A stretch of DNA of 39,409 bases from Oscillospiraceae bacterium (GCA_017535865.1 JAFXTM010000094.1:1-39409); one strand, 5' to 3'. Shown: positions 19,893 to 28,094, counted from the stretch's first letter. The notes: generated by a model not told the origin, from the letters alone. Program-made: numbers and translations.

Positions 19893-20810
19893 TCAGAGAG
19901 ACTGACACTCCTCGCTGAGTTGGTACAGATCCCGCGCCCGCGAGCCCTTTCCGATCGCTCTGAAGACCCAGCCGCCTCCCTTCCGGTAGGCCATGCCGAC
20001 GATCAGCGCGGTATCCCGGCTGAAGTTCCCGGTCACGGGATACTCGATCAGGGCCTTTCGGCTGTCCGGATCATACAGGCGGATATACAGATTGCGGATA
20101 CCGCCGAAGGTCTGGTTCCTGTCGGCGCAGCGATAGATGTTCAGCACGAAAACCAGACGGGACCTGTTACTTGGGACCTTGTCCAGATAGACGCTGATAT
20201 TCTCGTCGTCGGCGGCGTTGGGGATGTCATCTCCGGTCAGGTTGTCGCCATGATGGACCACACAGCCGGAGGGATGCACTTTGTCTCCGAAGTACACCAT
20301 TTCGCCCATCCACCCCTGTCCTGACTGAACAAAAACTGAGGAATCCACATCGATGTTGATGCCGGAGACGGCGGGATCCCAGCCCACGCCCACGATGATC
20401 TTCGAGAGCGGCCGATCGTCCGCATAGCGGATCGTGACCTCCTGCCCCTGCGAGAGGACGACCGTCTCCCCCGCCCGGCCGGACACCTCGGATCCGGTCG
20501 GAAGCGAATAGTCGATCTCCAGCTCGCTGCAGTAGATGCAGTCGAAGCGGTACTTCATGTGTTTCTGACAGGAGTACTTCTTCTTCGCGCAGCTGCAGCC
20601 GCCGACCCTGCGACTGCCGCACTGCGTGCAGGCGAGCAGGTTGCTGTTTGTCTCAAAGCTTGGCTGCCTGATCTCGGAAGAGAGCACAGCCGCCTCGTCG
20701 TCCGAAAGGTCGATCATATTGACGACCTTCCATGTGCTGCCGAACTGCTCGATCTCCAGTCCGTACCAGCGGTCCGTCTTACGGCAATGCGCCTTGAGGA
20801 ATTTTCTCAT
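19893..20810 (-). CDS. TerD-family protein with Cys-rich N-terminal domain
   Basis: A 305-residue protein whose residues about 115-300 form a TerD domain. TerD proteins bind calcium and are markers of tellurite/stress (ter) loci. Key signatures are GVGWDP at 141-146, NIDVDSSVF at 152-160 and HHGDNLTGDD at 186-195, followed by ISVYLDKVP, then FGGIRNLYIRLYD. The N-terminal 100 residues are extra. They contain cysteines at 61, 64, 72, 74, 81, 91 and 94 (CTQCG ... GCSC ... CIYC), a probable zinc-binding module, after a short domain of unknown fold. It is the last gene of the cluster, 46 bases after the transglutaminase gene. It is cytoplasmic by sequence. A role in metal or Ca2+ sensing is inferred from the family. 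Confidence 0.9.
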   Translation of the reverse strand: MRKFLKAHCRKTDRWYGLEIEQFGSTWKVVNMIDLSDDEAAVLSSEIRQPSFETNSNLLACTQCGSRRVGGCSCAKKKYSCQKHMKYRFDCIYCSELEIDYSLPTGSEVSGRAGETVVLSQGQEVTIRYADDRPLSKIIVGVGWDPAVSGINIDVDSSVFVQSGQGWMGEMVYFGDKVHPSGCVVHHGDNLTGDDIPNAADDENISVYLDKVPSNRSRLVFVLNIYRCADRNQTFGGIRNLYIRLYDPDSRKALIEYPVTGNFSRDTALIVGMAYRKGGGWVFRAIGKGSRARDLYQLSEECQSL

Positions 20811-20856
20811 TTTTTGTTTGCTCCTTCAATTATGCTTTCCTTACCGCCCGCTCTTC

Positions 20857-21888
20857 TCAGCAATCCAGGACGGCCGCGTCGATCCCCTTCGCGAGGAGCG
20901 CGGCCTTATTGTACTGCACATACCGCCGCGCGACGGCGAGGACCGGATAAGACCCTTTGCAGGGATGCGTATATTCCTTTTTCCAGGTCCTTTTCCCGTC
21001 GAAGAATCGATCGTTTTTGCAGAAATAAGTATAGCCTGGTCTTTTGTCTCCGGCATCCCATGTGACGTCGATGTGATAATAGCTGCCCGCCCCGCCCACA
21101 CAGACCAGGTTCCACGCGTGGTAGCCGTCCGAGCCCGTCACCTGCCCGTAGAGCACGTCGCACGCGATCCCCGCCGCGTCCATCAGACGCTTGAAGGCTT
21201 CCGCGAAGCCCTGGCAGACGCATTTTTTCCGGATCAGAGCGCCGTACGCGCTCTGGGTATAGCTCATCTTCAGCCGGTTATCATGATTCTTGAGATATTC
21301 GACCGTGGTCGCCAGGTAGTTGTGGGCGAGATAGACCTTTGCCTCGGTGGGCATGCCGGGCGTGAAGAGCATCCGGGAGATCCTCTGCACCTCCGTGTTG
21401 ACTTCCAGCTCCATTTGTTCCAGTCTGACCTGCCCGATCCGGTATTCAAAGGAAAACTCGATGATCACAGCGCCCGCCCTGCAAGGATAGGTCGCGCCGC
21501 AGATCCTTGTCAGATTCGGGTAAAAGGTCGTGTATCTCTCGTAGAACAATTCTATCAGGCGCTGCGCTTTCACAACGTCTTTCGAGATCATGACCAGTTT
21601 CTTTTTATACTGCCGCACATACTCGCGCATCAGGCGTTCGCAATCCCACTGGGAGAGCGCGGTCTCGATGGTTTCCCGTTTCGTTTCCCGGTTGCGGTAT
21701 TTCGGTATGAGCACGTAGTATCCGGGTGTTGAGGAAACCTCCCAGGATTCCACATAGTACACGATCCTCGGGTCCTTCTCGATCGCCTTCTCGACCAGCT
21801 CTCCCAGCGGCGCTCCCACCCGGAACGGGATGCTCGGCTGAAAGCGCTGCAGCCCCTTCTGGAGCTGCTCTGTCTCGTTCATCTCCAT
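20857..21888 (-). CDS. Transglutaminase-like cysteine protein
   Basis: A 343-residue protein with a transglutaminase/protease core in its C-terminal half. The candidate triad is C225 in KKCVCQGFAEAF, H257 in DGYHAWNLV and D274 in YHIDVTWD. The N-terminal 200 residues are predicted mixed alpha/beta and unrecognised. No signal peptide is seen, so it acts in the cytoplasm unless exported otherwise. Such domains act as peptidases or acyl-transferases on protein amide groups. I chose the start MEMNETEQ, which has GGAGGG 6 bases upstream, over a start six codons earlier. It follows the M48 protease gene closely, so the cluster encodes two proteolytic-type enzymes side by side. Confidence 0.82.
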   Translation of the reverse strand: MEMNETEQLQKGLQRFQPSIPFRVGAPLGELVEKAIEKDPRIVYYVESWEVSSTPGYYVLIPKYRNRETKRETIETALSQWDCERLMREYVRQYKKKLVMISKDVVKAQRLIELFYERYTTFYPNLTRICGATYPCRAGAVIIEFSFEYRIGQVRLEQMELEVNTEVQRISRMLFTPGMPTEAKVYLAHNYLATTVEYLKNHDNRLKMSYTQSAYGALIRKKCVCQGFAEAFKRLMDAAGIACDVLYGQVTGSDGYHAWNLVCVGGAGSYYHIDVTWDAGDKRPGYTYFCKNDRFFDGKRTWKKEYTHPCKGSYPVLAVARRYVQYNKAALLAKGIDAAVLDC

Positions 21889-21902
21889 GCCGGTCCCTCC
21901 GC

Positions 21903-22778
21903 TCAATACCGGTGGTACGGGACCCCCAGCTCCTGCAGCGCCCCGATGCGGTCGTTCGTCTCAGGGTGCGAGGAATACAGGGCTCTCAGAAACGAGCTCT
22001 GCGGAGTGCCGGTTCCGATCGAGTCGAGCACCTGGCAAAGCTGATACCCATAGCCGATCTGATAGGCGTATCGGTCGGCCTCGTATTCGTTCGCGCGGGT
22101 GGACCACATCAAAAACAGCATGCAGAACCTGGTCCACAGCCAGATGAAGCCGGTACACACGGCGCTGAACAGGGAGAGCAGGCAGCCCCCCGCGTCGGCC
22201 CGTCTGCCCACCAGGCTGACCGTCGCGATGCCGGTGCAGATGGCCGAGATGATCCGCAGCACCAGGATGAAAGCGGTGATGATGATATTCCCGCCGCCGA
22301 TCAGGAGCTGGATGGCCGTGTGCTGCAAGGCCAGATGGCCGATCTCGTGCGCAAGGACGCCCTCGATCATTTCATCCGGGAGCCCCAGAAGTCCCTCTGT
22401 GACGCATACGGTCCTTCTGCCGATGGCAAAGGCATTCGGATTGGGATCGTTCATCACCTTCAGGATGATCACGTCGGACAGGCTCGGCGTGGCCGCCTTT
22501 GCTTTGGCATACACGCGCTCAAGGATCGGGACGACACGGTTGCGCATATCGACCCGGCGCATTCTTCTGGCCCCGACAACGATACTCAGGACCCACTCGC
22601 CGAAGGAGGAGAAGGCCAGCAGAATCGACACAAGATACAGCACACACACCAGGGTCAGGCTCTCCTGCCCGCTGGCGGAAAAGATCAGGTAGAGCACGCC
22701 CGCATTGAGCAGGAAAAAGATGAGCGTGCCGATATTGCTGGGTCTGAACAGTCTTCTCACGAGATTGAACAGGTACAT
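21903..22778 (-). CDS. M48-family integral membrane zinc metalloprotease (HtpX-like)
   Basis: A 291-residue membrane protease. Two N-terminal transmembrane segments (about 17-34 and 42-68) precede the catalytic HEIGH motif (H144, E145, H148). Two more hydrophobic segments (about 163-190 and 198-226) follow, with the downstream STRANEYEAD motif giving the third zinc ligand (E231 or E233). This matches HtpX/Ste24-type quality-control proteases with the active site facing the cytoplasm. It starts two bases after the pseudo-ATPase stop, with TTGAGGAG in front. In this cluster it may cleave or activate membrane partners; the substrate is unknown. Confidence 0.9.
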   Translation of the reverse strand: MYLFNLVRRLFRPSNIGTLIFFLLNAGVLYLIFSASGQESLTLVCVLYLVSILLAFSSFGEWVLSIVVGARRMRRVDMRNRVVPILERVYAKAKAATPSLSDVIILKVMNDPNPNAFAIGRRTVCVTEGLLGLPDEMIEGVLAHEIGHLALQHTAIQLLIGGGNIIITAFILVLRIISAICTGIATVSLVGRRADAGGCLLSLFSAVCTGFIWLWTRFCMLFLMWSTRANEYEADRYAYQIGYGYQLCQVLDSIGTGTPQSSFLRALYSSHPETNDRIGALQELGVPYHRY

Positions 22779-22780
22779 AG

Positions 22781-24013
22781 TTACTCCTCAACAGATGTTT
22801 TTTTCCTCAGAAGAGGTTCCCGCAGATAGCACATGACCTCATTTTTTCTGAGCTCCCGGAACACCTCCGGCTTGTAGATCGGCTCGTTTACCTTTGTGAA
22901 GTTGGTAGTCGCCGTGTTGTATTTTCCCGGTCCGGGGACAACGCCCCCGTCCGAAATGGAAAAAGGATTCCAGCTTCTCTTTTTTGTGAAGGAATAGCTC
23001 TTCTGCTGGATGTCCCGGCTGCCGAAAAACGCGGACCAGAAAGCCGCGTTCTCAGGCGAGCCCTGAGTGAACACCAGGAAAGACCTCACATCGTCCAGGA
23101 CCGCATTCCCGTTTTTCGCGATATATCGCGTGATATCCTCGACGAACAGGTACGCAGCAAAATGGTAGGACTGGTTGTATTCCAGCGTGCTGCAGATATG
23201 ATCGCCCGAGATGAAGTCCGCGTTTTTTATCAGGAAAGCGACCCGGCTCCCTCCCTTTTCCCTTTCCAGGCACTTGGACAGAGCCTGGAAAAGCGCGTTG
23301 AGGAGCATCTCCTTTTTCTCAAAATCATCTCCGAGCATCCCGCTGAGCATCACGACGTTGCCGTCCCGCAGCAGATCCTTCATTTTGAGGCTGCCGGACA
23401 GGATGTCAAGCACGCCGCTGCTCTCCAGCTGGATGAGAGCGCTCTCCAGATCCAGAAAGATGGCATAGGTGCCGGCGTCTTCAAGGAAGCGGATATGGCG
23501 GTTTTTTTCCGCGGCGGGCAGCGGGGACGCCGTCACCTCCGCCGAGACGCGGTCTACGTCCATCCCGGCCAGATCCTTCAGACGGTAGGTTTTCCCACTC
23601 GCGTCCAGTGCGCTCATGGCGCAGAGGAAAAACCGGCTCGCCCGGAGTTTGGCCGAATCGGAGAGCTCCGCGCTCTGCGAGAGGAGCTCCAGCAGGAAGT
23701 CCGTCTTTTCCTTGTTTGTCCGGAACGCCGACAGGATGTCGACCGAGGCGGATGAGGCGCCGAGGCGGAGATCATACAGCGAGCGGCCCGGTATCCGGGC
23801 GCGCACATAATCACGGAGTGTCCGGTGCTGTTCTCCGGAGAGGGCGCCGTTAACGAGAATGATCGTCTTTTTCTCGACGAGCAGATTCAAAAGCAGATTG
23901 AAGTACAGCCTTCGGCTGCCTTCATTCTCGACGCCCGAGACCATCATGTTTCCCAGACTATGTGTGACGTCTTCGGTCGCGGGTCTCTCAAAGAGGTGAT
24001 TGACAATGGCCAT
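22781..24013 (-). CDS. Catalytically degenerate TraG/VirD4-like ATPase homologue (pseudo-ATPase)
   Basis: A 410-residue protein that I read as an inactive paralogue of the TraG-like ATPase at 25525-26811. Aligning by eye, NMMVSGVENEGSRRLYFNLL (from residue 22) matches the partner's HILYTGTIGTGKTTAIFQLL. The glycine spacing is kept, but Lys-Thr of Walker A is replaced by Ser-Arg (33-34). TIILVNGALSGEQ matches DVMVIFDTKGDFR. VAFLIKNADF (258-267) matches FFVIDEFRLL, with the Walker B Asp-Glu replaced by Lys-Asn. The C-terminus, EPIYKPEVFRELRKNEVMC, resembles coupling-protein tails. No membrane segments are seen. The start has GGGAGG six bases upstream. It may be a regulatory subunit or half of a mixed ring. 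The homology call is mine from pattern, not from a search. Confidence 0.65.
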   Translation of the reverse strand: MAIVNHLFERPATEDVTHSLGNMMVSGVENEGSRRLYFNLLLNLLVEKKTIILVNGALSGEQHRTLRDYVRARIPGRSLYDLRLGASSASVDILSAFRTNKEKTDFLLELLSQSAELSDSAKLRASRFFLCAMSALDASGKTYRLKDLAGMDVDRVSAEVTASPLPAAEKNRHIRFLEDAGTYAIFLDLESALIQLESSGVLDILSGSLKMKDLLRDGNVVMLSGMLGDDFEKKEMLLNALFQALSKCLEREKGGSRVAFLIKNADFISGDHICSTLEYNQSYHFAAYLFVEDITRYIAKNGNAVLDDVRSFLVFTQGSPENAAFWSAFFGSRDIQQKSYSFTKKRSWNPFSISDGGVVPGPGKYNTATTNFTKVNEPIYKPEVFRELRKNEVMCYLREPLLRKKTSVEE

Positions 24014-24031
24014 AGCGTGCCTCCCGAACAC

Positions 24032-24142
24032 TTAATGCTTTTGGAATTTTTCCTTTATCGAAGCGTTGTTCAGCCCGAGAAGACTCCCGGTCTGTTCCAT
24101 GGTCTGGTTTGAGGAGGTGCTGATCTGCTTGAGGAGCAGCAA
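24032..24142 (-). CDS. Possible 36-residue peptide in the gap after the SGNH hydrolase gene
   Basis: A short frame with a TTG start and no clear ribosome site reads LLLLKQISTSSNQTMEQTGS, then LLGLNNASIKEKFQKH. The codons look coding, and the LGLNNASIKEKF part resembles the recognition half of a helix-turn-helix. It may be a small protein, an internal-ATG 22-residue peptide, or the tail of a decayed gene. Low confidence. Confidence 0.2.
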   Translation of the reverse strand: MLLLKQISTSSNQTMEQTGSLLGLNNASIKEKFQKH

Positions 24143-24160
24143 GCGTTTCGTTTATCCGTT

Positions 24161-24751
24161 TCAAAATGCGTTTTTCAACAGAAACGCGCAGACGGCGTCT
24201 GCCAGAAGTCGGGCGCCTTCCTCGCTGTAATGAAGGCCGTCTTTCGAGCGGTACCGGTCGCCGAAGCTCGAAGCGAAGCGGTACAGGTCGTCAAAGCCGG
24301 CAACTTTCCCCCGCAGCGTCTCGACCGCGGCCGCGTTGTACGCCTCGATCTCGGCGTTGAGCCGGTACGAGCTGCCCTTCCGCACGTGTTCCAGTATCGG
24401 CGTGGAGGTCGCGAAGAAAACAGATGCACGGGGATAGCGGCCGTGCAGGATGTCGGCCGTCTCCGCCAGATTCTTCGTATACAGCTCCAGCGGCGTATGG
24501 GGCATCGGATTGCCTCCGAAGTGCAGGAGATCCCACAGGCCGTTGTTCCAGTGGATTACATCGTATTCGCCGTCCAGGGCAGGGATCAGCTCCTCGTGAT
24601 ACGCGCGCAGATAGCGAATGTCCTGGCAGTTTTCCGTCGGCAGATACACGCTCGCCTTTCCTTCCAGCTTCTCCCGCAGGAAAGCGCCGTAGCCGCGCAG
24701 TCTGCCGACCCCGTACATGATCGAGTCGCCGAGCAGAAGTATCTTTTTCAT
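24161..24751 (-). CDS. SGNH/GDSL-family hydrolase
   Basis: A 196-residue serine hydrolase of the SGNH fold. Block I is LLLGDSIMYG (nucleophile Ser in GDS), the block III asparagine is probably in HWNNGLWDLLH, and the block V Asp/His are in SKDGLHYSEEGARLLADAV. There is no signal peptide or transmembrane segment, so it is cytoplasmic. SGNH enzymes cleave acyl or acetyl esters of lipids, carbohydrates or peptides. In a ter-type cluster it could modify a lipid or a small molecule. AAGGAGA precedes the ATG. It lies 55 bases after the vWA gene. Confidence 0.85.
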   Translation of the reverse strand: MKKILLLGDSIMYGVGRLRGYGAFLREKLEGKASVYLPTENCQDIRYLRAYHEELIPALDGEYDVIHWNNGLWDLLHFGGNPMPHTPLELYTKNLAETADILHGRYPRASVFFATSTPILEHVRKGSSYRLNAEIEAYNAAAVETLRGKVAGFDDLYRFASSFGDRYRSKDGLHYSEEGARLLADAVCAFLLKNAF

Positions 24752-24806
24752 TTTTCCGCTCTCCTTTCACAGCTCCAGCTTGCTTTGGAAGCAGCGTCTG
24801 CTCCGT

Positions 24807-25502
24807 TCAGAGTTCGAACAGCTCGTCCATCGTCTTCCGCACGAACGAGGGCGTCAGGGAGCCGAGCGGGCAGAAATCCACCTCACACTCCTCCCAGTCC
24901 TGCAGTTCATTCCAGGGATAGATCTCAGGCGCCAGGACCAGCAGACAGCACACGGTATGCTTGAACGCGCCTGCCTCCTTCTGTCTGGCTATGTACCACC
25001 AGTCCCTGAGTCTTTCCAGATCTCCCGGCGCCTGCGGGTAACCCGGGTATTTCGCTCTCTCCCACAGTCTCCAGGCGGGAGCGTCGGTGAAGACGAACAC
25101 CAGCCGGTGGCGTCCCAGGGGATACAAGGTCCACTCGGACTTGAACGCCATCGACATCGCTTCCAGCGCGCAGGCCGGCTCGGCCTCTCCGGAATAGTTT
25201 TCCACGCCGCCGTATGCTTCCAGCGAATCGAGAAAGCGCCGGAGCTCGCTTTTCTGTTTCGGGAGCGTATAAAACGGCGACTCCTGCAGCGGTTCCGAAT
25301 CATACCCGTAATCCCGGAAAGCGATGACCTTCATCCTGGCCTCGCCCAGCTCAAAACCGGTCTCCCGAAAGCCGAGGCGAAAGCGGTCGAAAAACGTGAG
25401 GATCGTCTTCCGGATCTCATTCAGGACCGGCGCCATGCTCATGGTGACATCGACACACATCACGACATCGACAGGGATCGCCTGGTTCTGTCCTTCGTTC
25501 AT
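24807..25502 (-). CDS. TerY-like von Willebrand factor A domain protein (vWA-6)
   Basis: A 231-residue single-domain vWA protein. The metal-ion-dependent adhesion site (MIDAS) reads DVTMS in VVMCVDVTMSMAP, with KVIAFRDYGYD and LVFVFTDAP giving the other metal loops. It is the most divergent of the six vWA paralogues: the GGxDxPENALEA loop found in the others is replaced by a Cys-containing EPACALEAMSMAFKS, and the C-terminus differs. It sits apart from the tandem array, between the TraG-like ATPase and the SGNH hydrolase, so it may be dedicated to those partners. vWA proteins of this class are adaptors that dock ATPases, kinases or substrates through the bound metal. Confidence 0.85.
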   Translation of the reverse strand: MNEGQNQAIPVDVVMCVDVTMSMAPVLNEIRKTILTFFDRFRLGFRETGFELGEARMKVIAFRDYGYDSEPLQESPFYTLPKQKSELRRFLDSLEAYGGVENYSGEAEPACALEAMSMAFKSEWTLYPLGRHRLVFVFTDAPAWRLWERAKYPGYPQAPGDLERLRDWWYIARQKEAGAFKHTVCCLLVLAPEIYPWNELQDWEECEVDFCPLGSLTPSFVRKTMDELFEL

Positions 25503-25524
25503 TGTCTCTGCAGTCCTTCTCCGG

Positions 25525-26811
25525 TCAGCCCTCTCGGAACTTGAACTTCATGGGAGCCGTCTCGTAATCCGATACGGAGAGGATCGCCTCGCCCGGCTTC
25601 AGTGCGAGCAGATCCCAGTCCTCGACCACGTTCGAATAGGTCACGAGCTCCTTGTTCCCTTCGCTGTAGCTCGCCCCCTTGAAGACGAAGCGTTTCCGAT
25701 TGGTCCCGTACAGATTTTGAATGAATTCCTTCGTGGCTTTGTCCGTGACTTTGAATGCGATCGAGGTGCCGAAGCCGGACAGGATGCTGTATGCTTTTTC
25801 GTAGCCGTAGCCCTCGATGATCTGCTGGATATTCTGCATCGCGACGATGAACTTGGCGCCGAGGCTTCTGCCGAAGTTGACGCCGTTGTCGATATGGTAC
25901 AGGTTTGGGAGCAGCCGGAACTCGTCGATGACGAAAAAGACGTTGCCGTCGGTCTTGGTACGGCTCAGGGCTTCTTTGATGGCCAGGTCGAACAGGACCT
26001 TGTAGATCGGCGTAAGGACCGCGCCGATGCTCAGGTCGTATTCGATGAACAGGATCCTCCCGCCCTTGTTGCGCACGAACTCCCGGACGGAGAAGGCTCC
26101 GCTCTTCCGGAAGTTTCCGATGAACAGTTCGTTGGCCACGTTGCGCAGCTCCGAATACACGCCCTGCGTCTGCTCGCTGCCGTCGCCGCCGTTGTAGATA
26201 TAGTCGATGATGCCTCTCAGATCGCCGACGCTCATGAGCGCGTCCACGACGTCGTTGATGTTGGCGTCCCGCAGATAGGCGTACAGTTCCGCGTTGTCCA
26301 GGTACTCCGGCTCGCTCTTGAACATGATATAGGACATGATGCCGAAGAGCACGTCCTTGGCTGCCTGCGGAAAGAACGGAGCGTTGGAGCGGCGAATCTT
26401 TTCGGCGAACAGGGAATTGACGATCTCCAGGAGGTTCTCCTCGACCTGCTCCGCGCCGTTGATCCGGACTTCCTTGAAGATGTTCCAGTAGGCCGTGGCC
26501 TTCGAGTCGCTGCTGATGACCACGTCCTTCCCCGGACGGTAGAACCGCTCCCTGAAATCCCCCTTCGTGTCAAAGATGACCATGACGTCCTTCGGGGTCA
26601 TTTTGCGGACAAGCTGGTCGAGCAGCTGAAAGATCGCGGTCGTTTTGCCGGTACCGATCGTGCCCGTGTAGAGGATGTGCTTGCTGAGGACCCGGCTCGT
26701 AAGGGGGATCCGTTTTCCCTCTCCGATCAGTTCCACGCCTATATCCGACGTCGCCGGGGCGCAGATTGTTTCCTTCAGGGAAACGCCTTCCAGGATCTCC
26801 GTTTTTGTCAA
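25525..26811 (-). CDS. TraG/VirD4-like (FtsK-HerA superfamily) ATPase
   Basis: A 428-residue P-loop ATPase. Walker A is GTIGTGKTT (50-58), DVMVIFDTKGDF (75-86) is typical of TraD/VirD4 coupling proteins, Walker B is VFFVIDEF (D296, E297), and AMQNIQQIIEGYG (324-336) carries the sensor glutamine. The C-terminal WDLLALKPGEAILSVS matches the end of coupling proteins. The N-terminal membrane anchor usual for conjugative coupling proteins is absent, and no relaxase or type IV secretion genes are here. It is therefore likely a soluble DNA- or protein-translocating motor repurposed for the cluster. The start codon is TTG, with GGGAGG 8 bases upstream. Its apparent inactive paralogue is three genes downstream. 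Confidence 0.85.
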   Translation of the reverse strand: MTKTEILEGVSLKETICAPATSDIGVELIGEGKRIPLTSRVLSKHILYTGTIGTGKTTAIFQLLDQLVRKMTPKDVMVIFDTKGDFRERFYRPGKDVVISSDSKATAYWNIFKEVRINGAEQVEENLLEIVNSLFAEKIRRSNAPFFPQAAKDVLFGIMSYIMFKSEPEYLDNAELYAYLRDANINDVVDALMSVGDLRGIIDYIYNGGDGSEQTQGVYSELRNVANELFIGNFRKSGAFSVREFVRNKGGRILFIEYDLSIGAVLTPIYKVLFDLAIKEALSRTKTDGNVFFVIDEFRLLPNLYHIDNGVNFGRSLGAKFIVAMQNIQQIIEGYGYEKAYSILSGFGTSIAFKVTDKATKEFIQNLYGTNRKRFVFKGASYSEGNKELVTYSNVVEDWDLLALKPGEAILSVSDYETAPMKFKFREG

Positions 26812-26827
26812 TTACCGCACCTCCCGA

Positions 26828-27556
26828 TCAATGCGAATGCGATGTTCCTTTCCCCGACGAGCTGTTTTTTCCGCCGGAGCTGCTTCTGCCCGACGAAGAG
26901 GAATGCCCTTGTGATCCGCTCCCGCCCGCAGCGCCGGATGATCTTCTCTGCGCGGCGAGCGTCTTGCTCGTGGTCGCCGTGCGGGGCGATTCCCCCGACG
27001 AAGAGCTGCGCTGGTTGGCCAGTGTTTTGCTCGTGGTCGTTCCGGGCGTTTTCGACTCCGTGCTCCGCTTGGGCGATTCGGAGTTGACGGTCTTGCTGAC
27101 GCTGCGCTGCTCCGCCATTTTGGCTTTCTCCCGCTCAGCCTGCGTCTTTTTGGAAGTCTCGGCTTTGGAATAGGCGTACTTTTTCTGCGATTCGCTCAGG
27201 GGATTGCTCAGATCCCGGGGATCGGCATGCGCCTTGTATCGCCCGAAGTCGTTCATCTTGCCGGTGGCGGGATCGTAATACCCGTTCGTATTGTTGCGGT
27301 AGTTTCCCTTGTGTGCCGCGAAATGCTCGCTCCTTGTAAGGAACTGGATATTGCTCGATTCGCCGGCTTTGGCGTTGTGGCCGTCGACGGATTTCATATG
27401 ATGGCCCTGATAGCCGGCAGCTTTCCCTTTCGACAGGATCTCCCGCTGCTCCTTCTGGCTCCAGTCCCTCGTTCCCTTGCCGCCCGCCACCAGTTTTTTT
27501 TCGTTTTTCCACGCTTCGGCAACAGCTTTGCGTCTCTCGTAGGCGATATCACTCAT
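26828..27556 (-). CDS. GHH-type HNH/endonuclease VII-fold nuclease with Ser/Gly-rich tail
   Basis: A 242-residue basic protein. Residues about 45-100 carry the GHH toxin-type signature: GHHMKS at 51-56, NIQFLTRSEHFAAHKGN at 69-85 and TNGYYDPATGK at 90-100. H52/H53, N69, H78 and H82 are candidate catalytic or metal residues. Such domains normally sit at the C-terminus of polymorphic toxins as DNases. Here the domain is near the N-terminus of a small, unexported protein, followed by about 110 residues of Ser/Lys/Gly/Thr low complexity that includes two SKTLANQR/SKTLAAQR repeats. I chose MSDIAYERR as the start; it overlaps the SUKH gene by eight bases. It looks like an intracellular DNA-cutting effector. 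Confidence 0.75.
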   Translation of the reverse strand: MSDIAYERRKAVAEAWKNEKKLVAGGKGTRDWSQKEQREILSKGKAAGYQGHHMKSVDGHNAKAGESSNIQFLTRSEHFAAHKGNYRNNTNGYYDPATGKMNDFGRYKAHADPRDLSNPLSESQKKYAYSKAETSKKTQAEREKAKMAEQRSVSKTVNSESPKRSTESKTPGTTTSKTLANQRSSSSGESPRTATTSKTLAAQRRSSGAAGGSGSQGHSSSSGRSSSGGKNSSSGKGTSHSH

Positions 27557-28094
27557 CGTCCGCATCCCCCGCCTTGATGCTAAGAGGATCCAGGACCTCG
27601 TCCGCGATCAGGCGAACGCCGGTGTCGATCTCCTCTGTGATCCAATCCGCGAAGGTATCCCAGCTCTCCGAAAACGCGCCCTCTTCAACGTCCCAAAGGT
27701 ATACCTTCCCGTCGTCTTTTTCCGCGTGGAAGCAGAGCACGTCCCCATAGCTCCGCAGGGCGAAAACGACATAGCCGTCCGGAAGTCCCAGCTCGGCGCG
27801 GGCCCGGTCGCTGTTAAAGTCCTCATAGGTATCGAAATCCAGATCGAGCGCAGCGTCATGCCCTTTTGAAGAGAGCATGACGGTGTCGAACAGCAGACCG
27901 CCGTCGCACAACTGGAGCCATTCCAGAAACGCCGACGGAAAACAGGGATATCGGCGCTGGAGTTCCAGGGCAGCAGTCATTTTCCCGGCGAGCAGACAAT
28001 GGTAGCGGTCAAAGTCGATCAGCCGCGCGATGTTTCCCTTCATCGGTTCGGACTCGTATTTCTTTGCAGCCTTTTCCAGATTCATCAGACTCAT
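27549..28094 (-). CDS. SMI1/KNR4 (SUKH) family protein, putative immunity or regulatory partner
   Basis: A 181-residue acidic protein with the SUKH pattern: YPCFPSAFLEWLQLCDGGLLF, then GYVVFALRSYGDVLCFHAEKDDGKVYLWDVE, and a DTFADWITEEID helix. SUKH proteins are common immunity proteins for nuclease toxins, especially HNH-fold ones. The overlap with the downstream GHH nuclease gene (GAGTGA/ATGAG, eight bases) supports a cognate pair made together, with the inhibitor translated first. AAGGAGG lies 10 bases before the ATG. Immunity function is inferred from family and neighbour. Confidence 0.8.
   Translation of the reverse strand: MSLMNLEKAAKKYESEPMKGNIARLIDFDRYHCLLAGKMTAALELQRRYPCFPSAFLEWLQLCDGGLLFDTVMLSSKGHDAALDLDFDTYEDFNSDRARAELGLPDGYVVFALRSYGDVLCFHAEKDDGKVYLWDVEEGAFSESWDTFADWITEEIDTGVRLIADEVLDPLSIKAGDADDE

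Noticed and set aside
22781-26811. Conjugative element or type IV secretion locus
   Set aside because: A TraG-like ATPase is present, but no relaxase, VirB4/VirB-type genes, integrase or att-like repeats are visible, and the ATPase lacks a membrane anchor.
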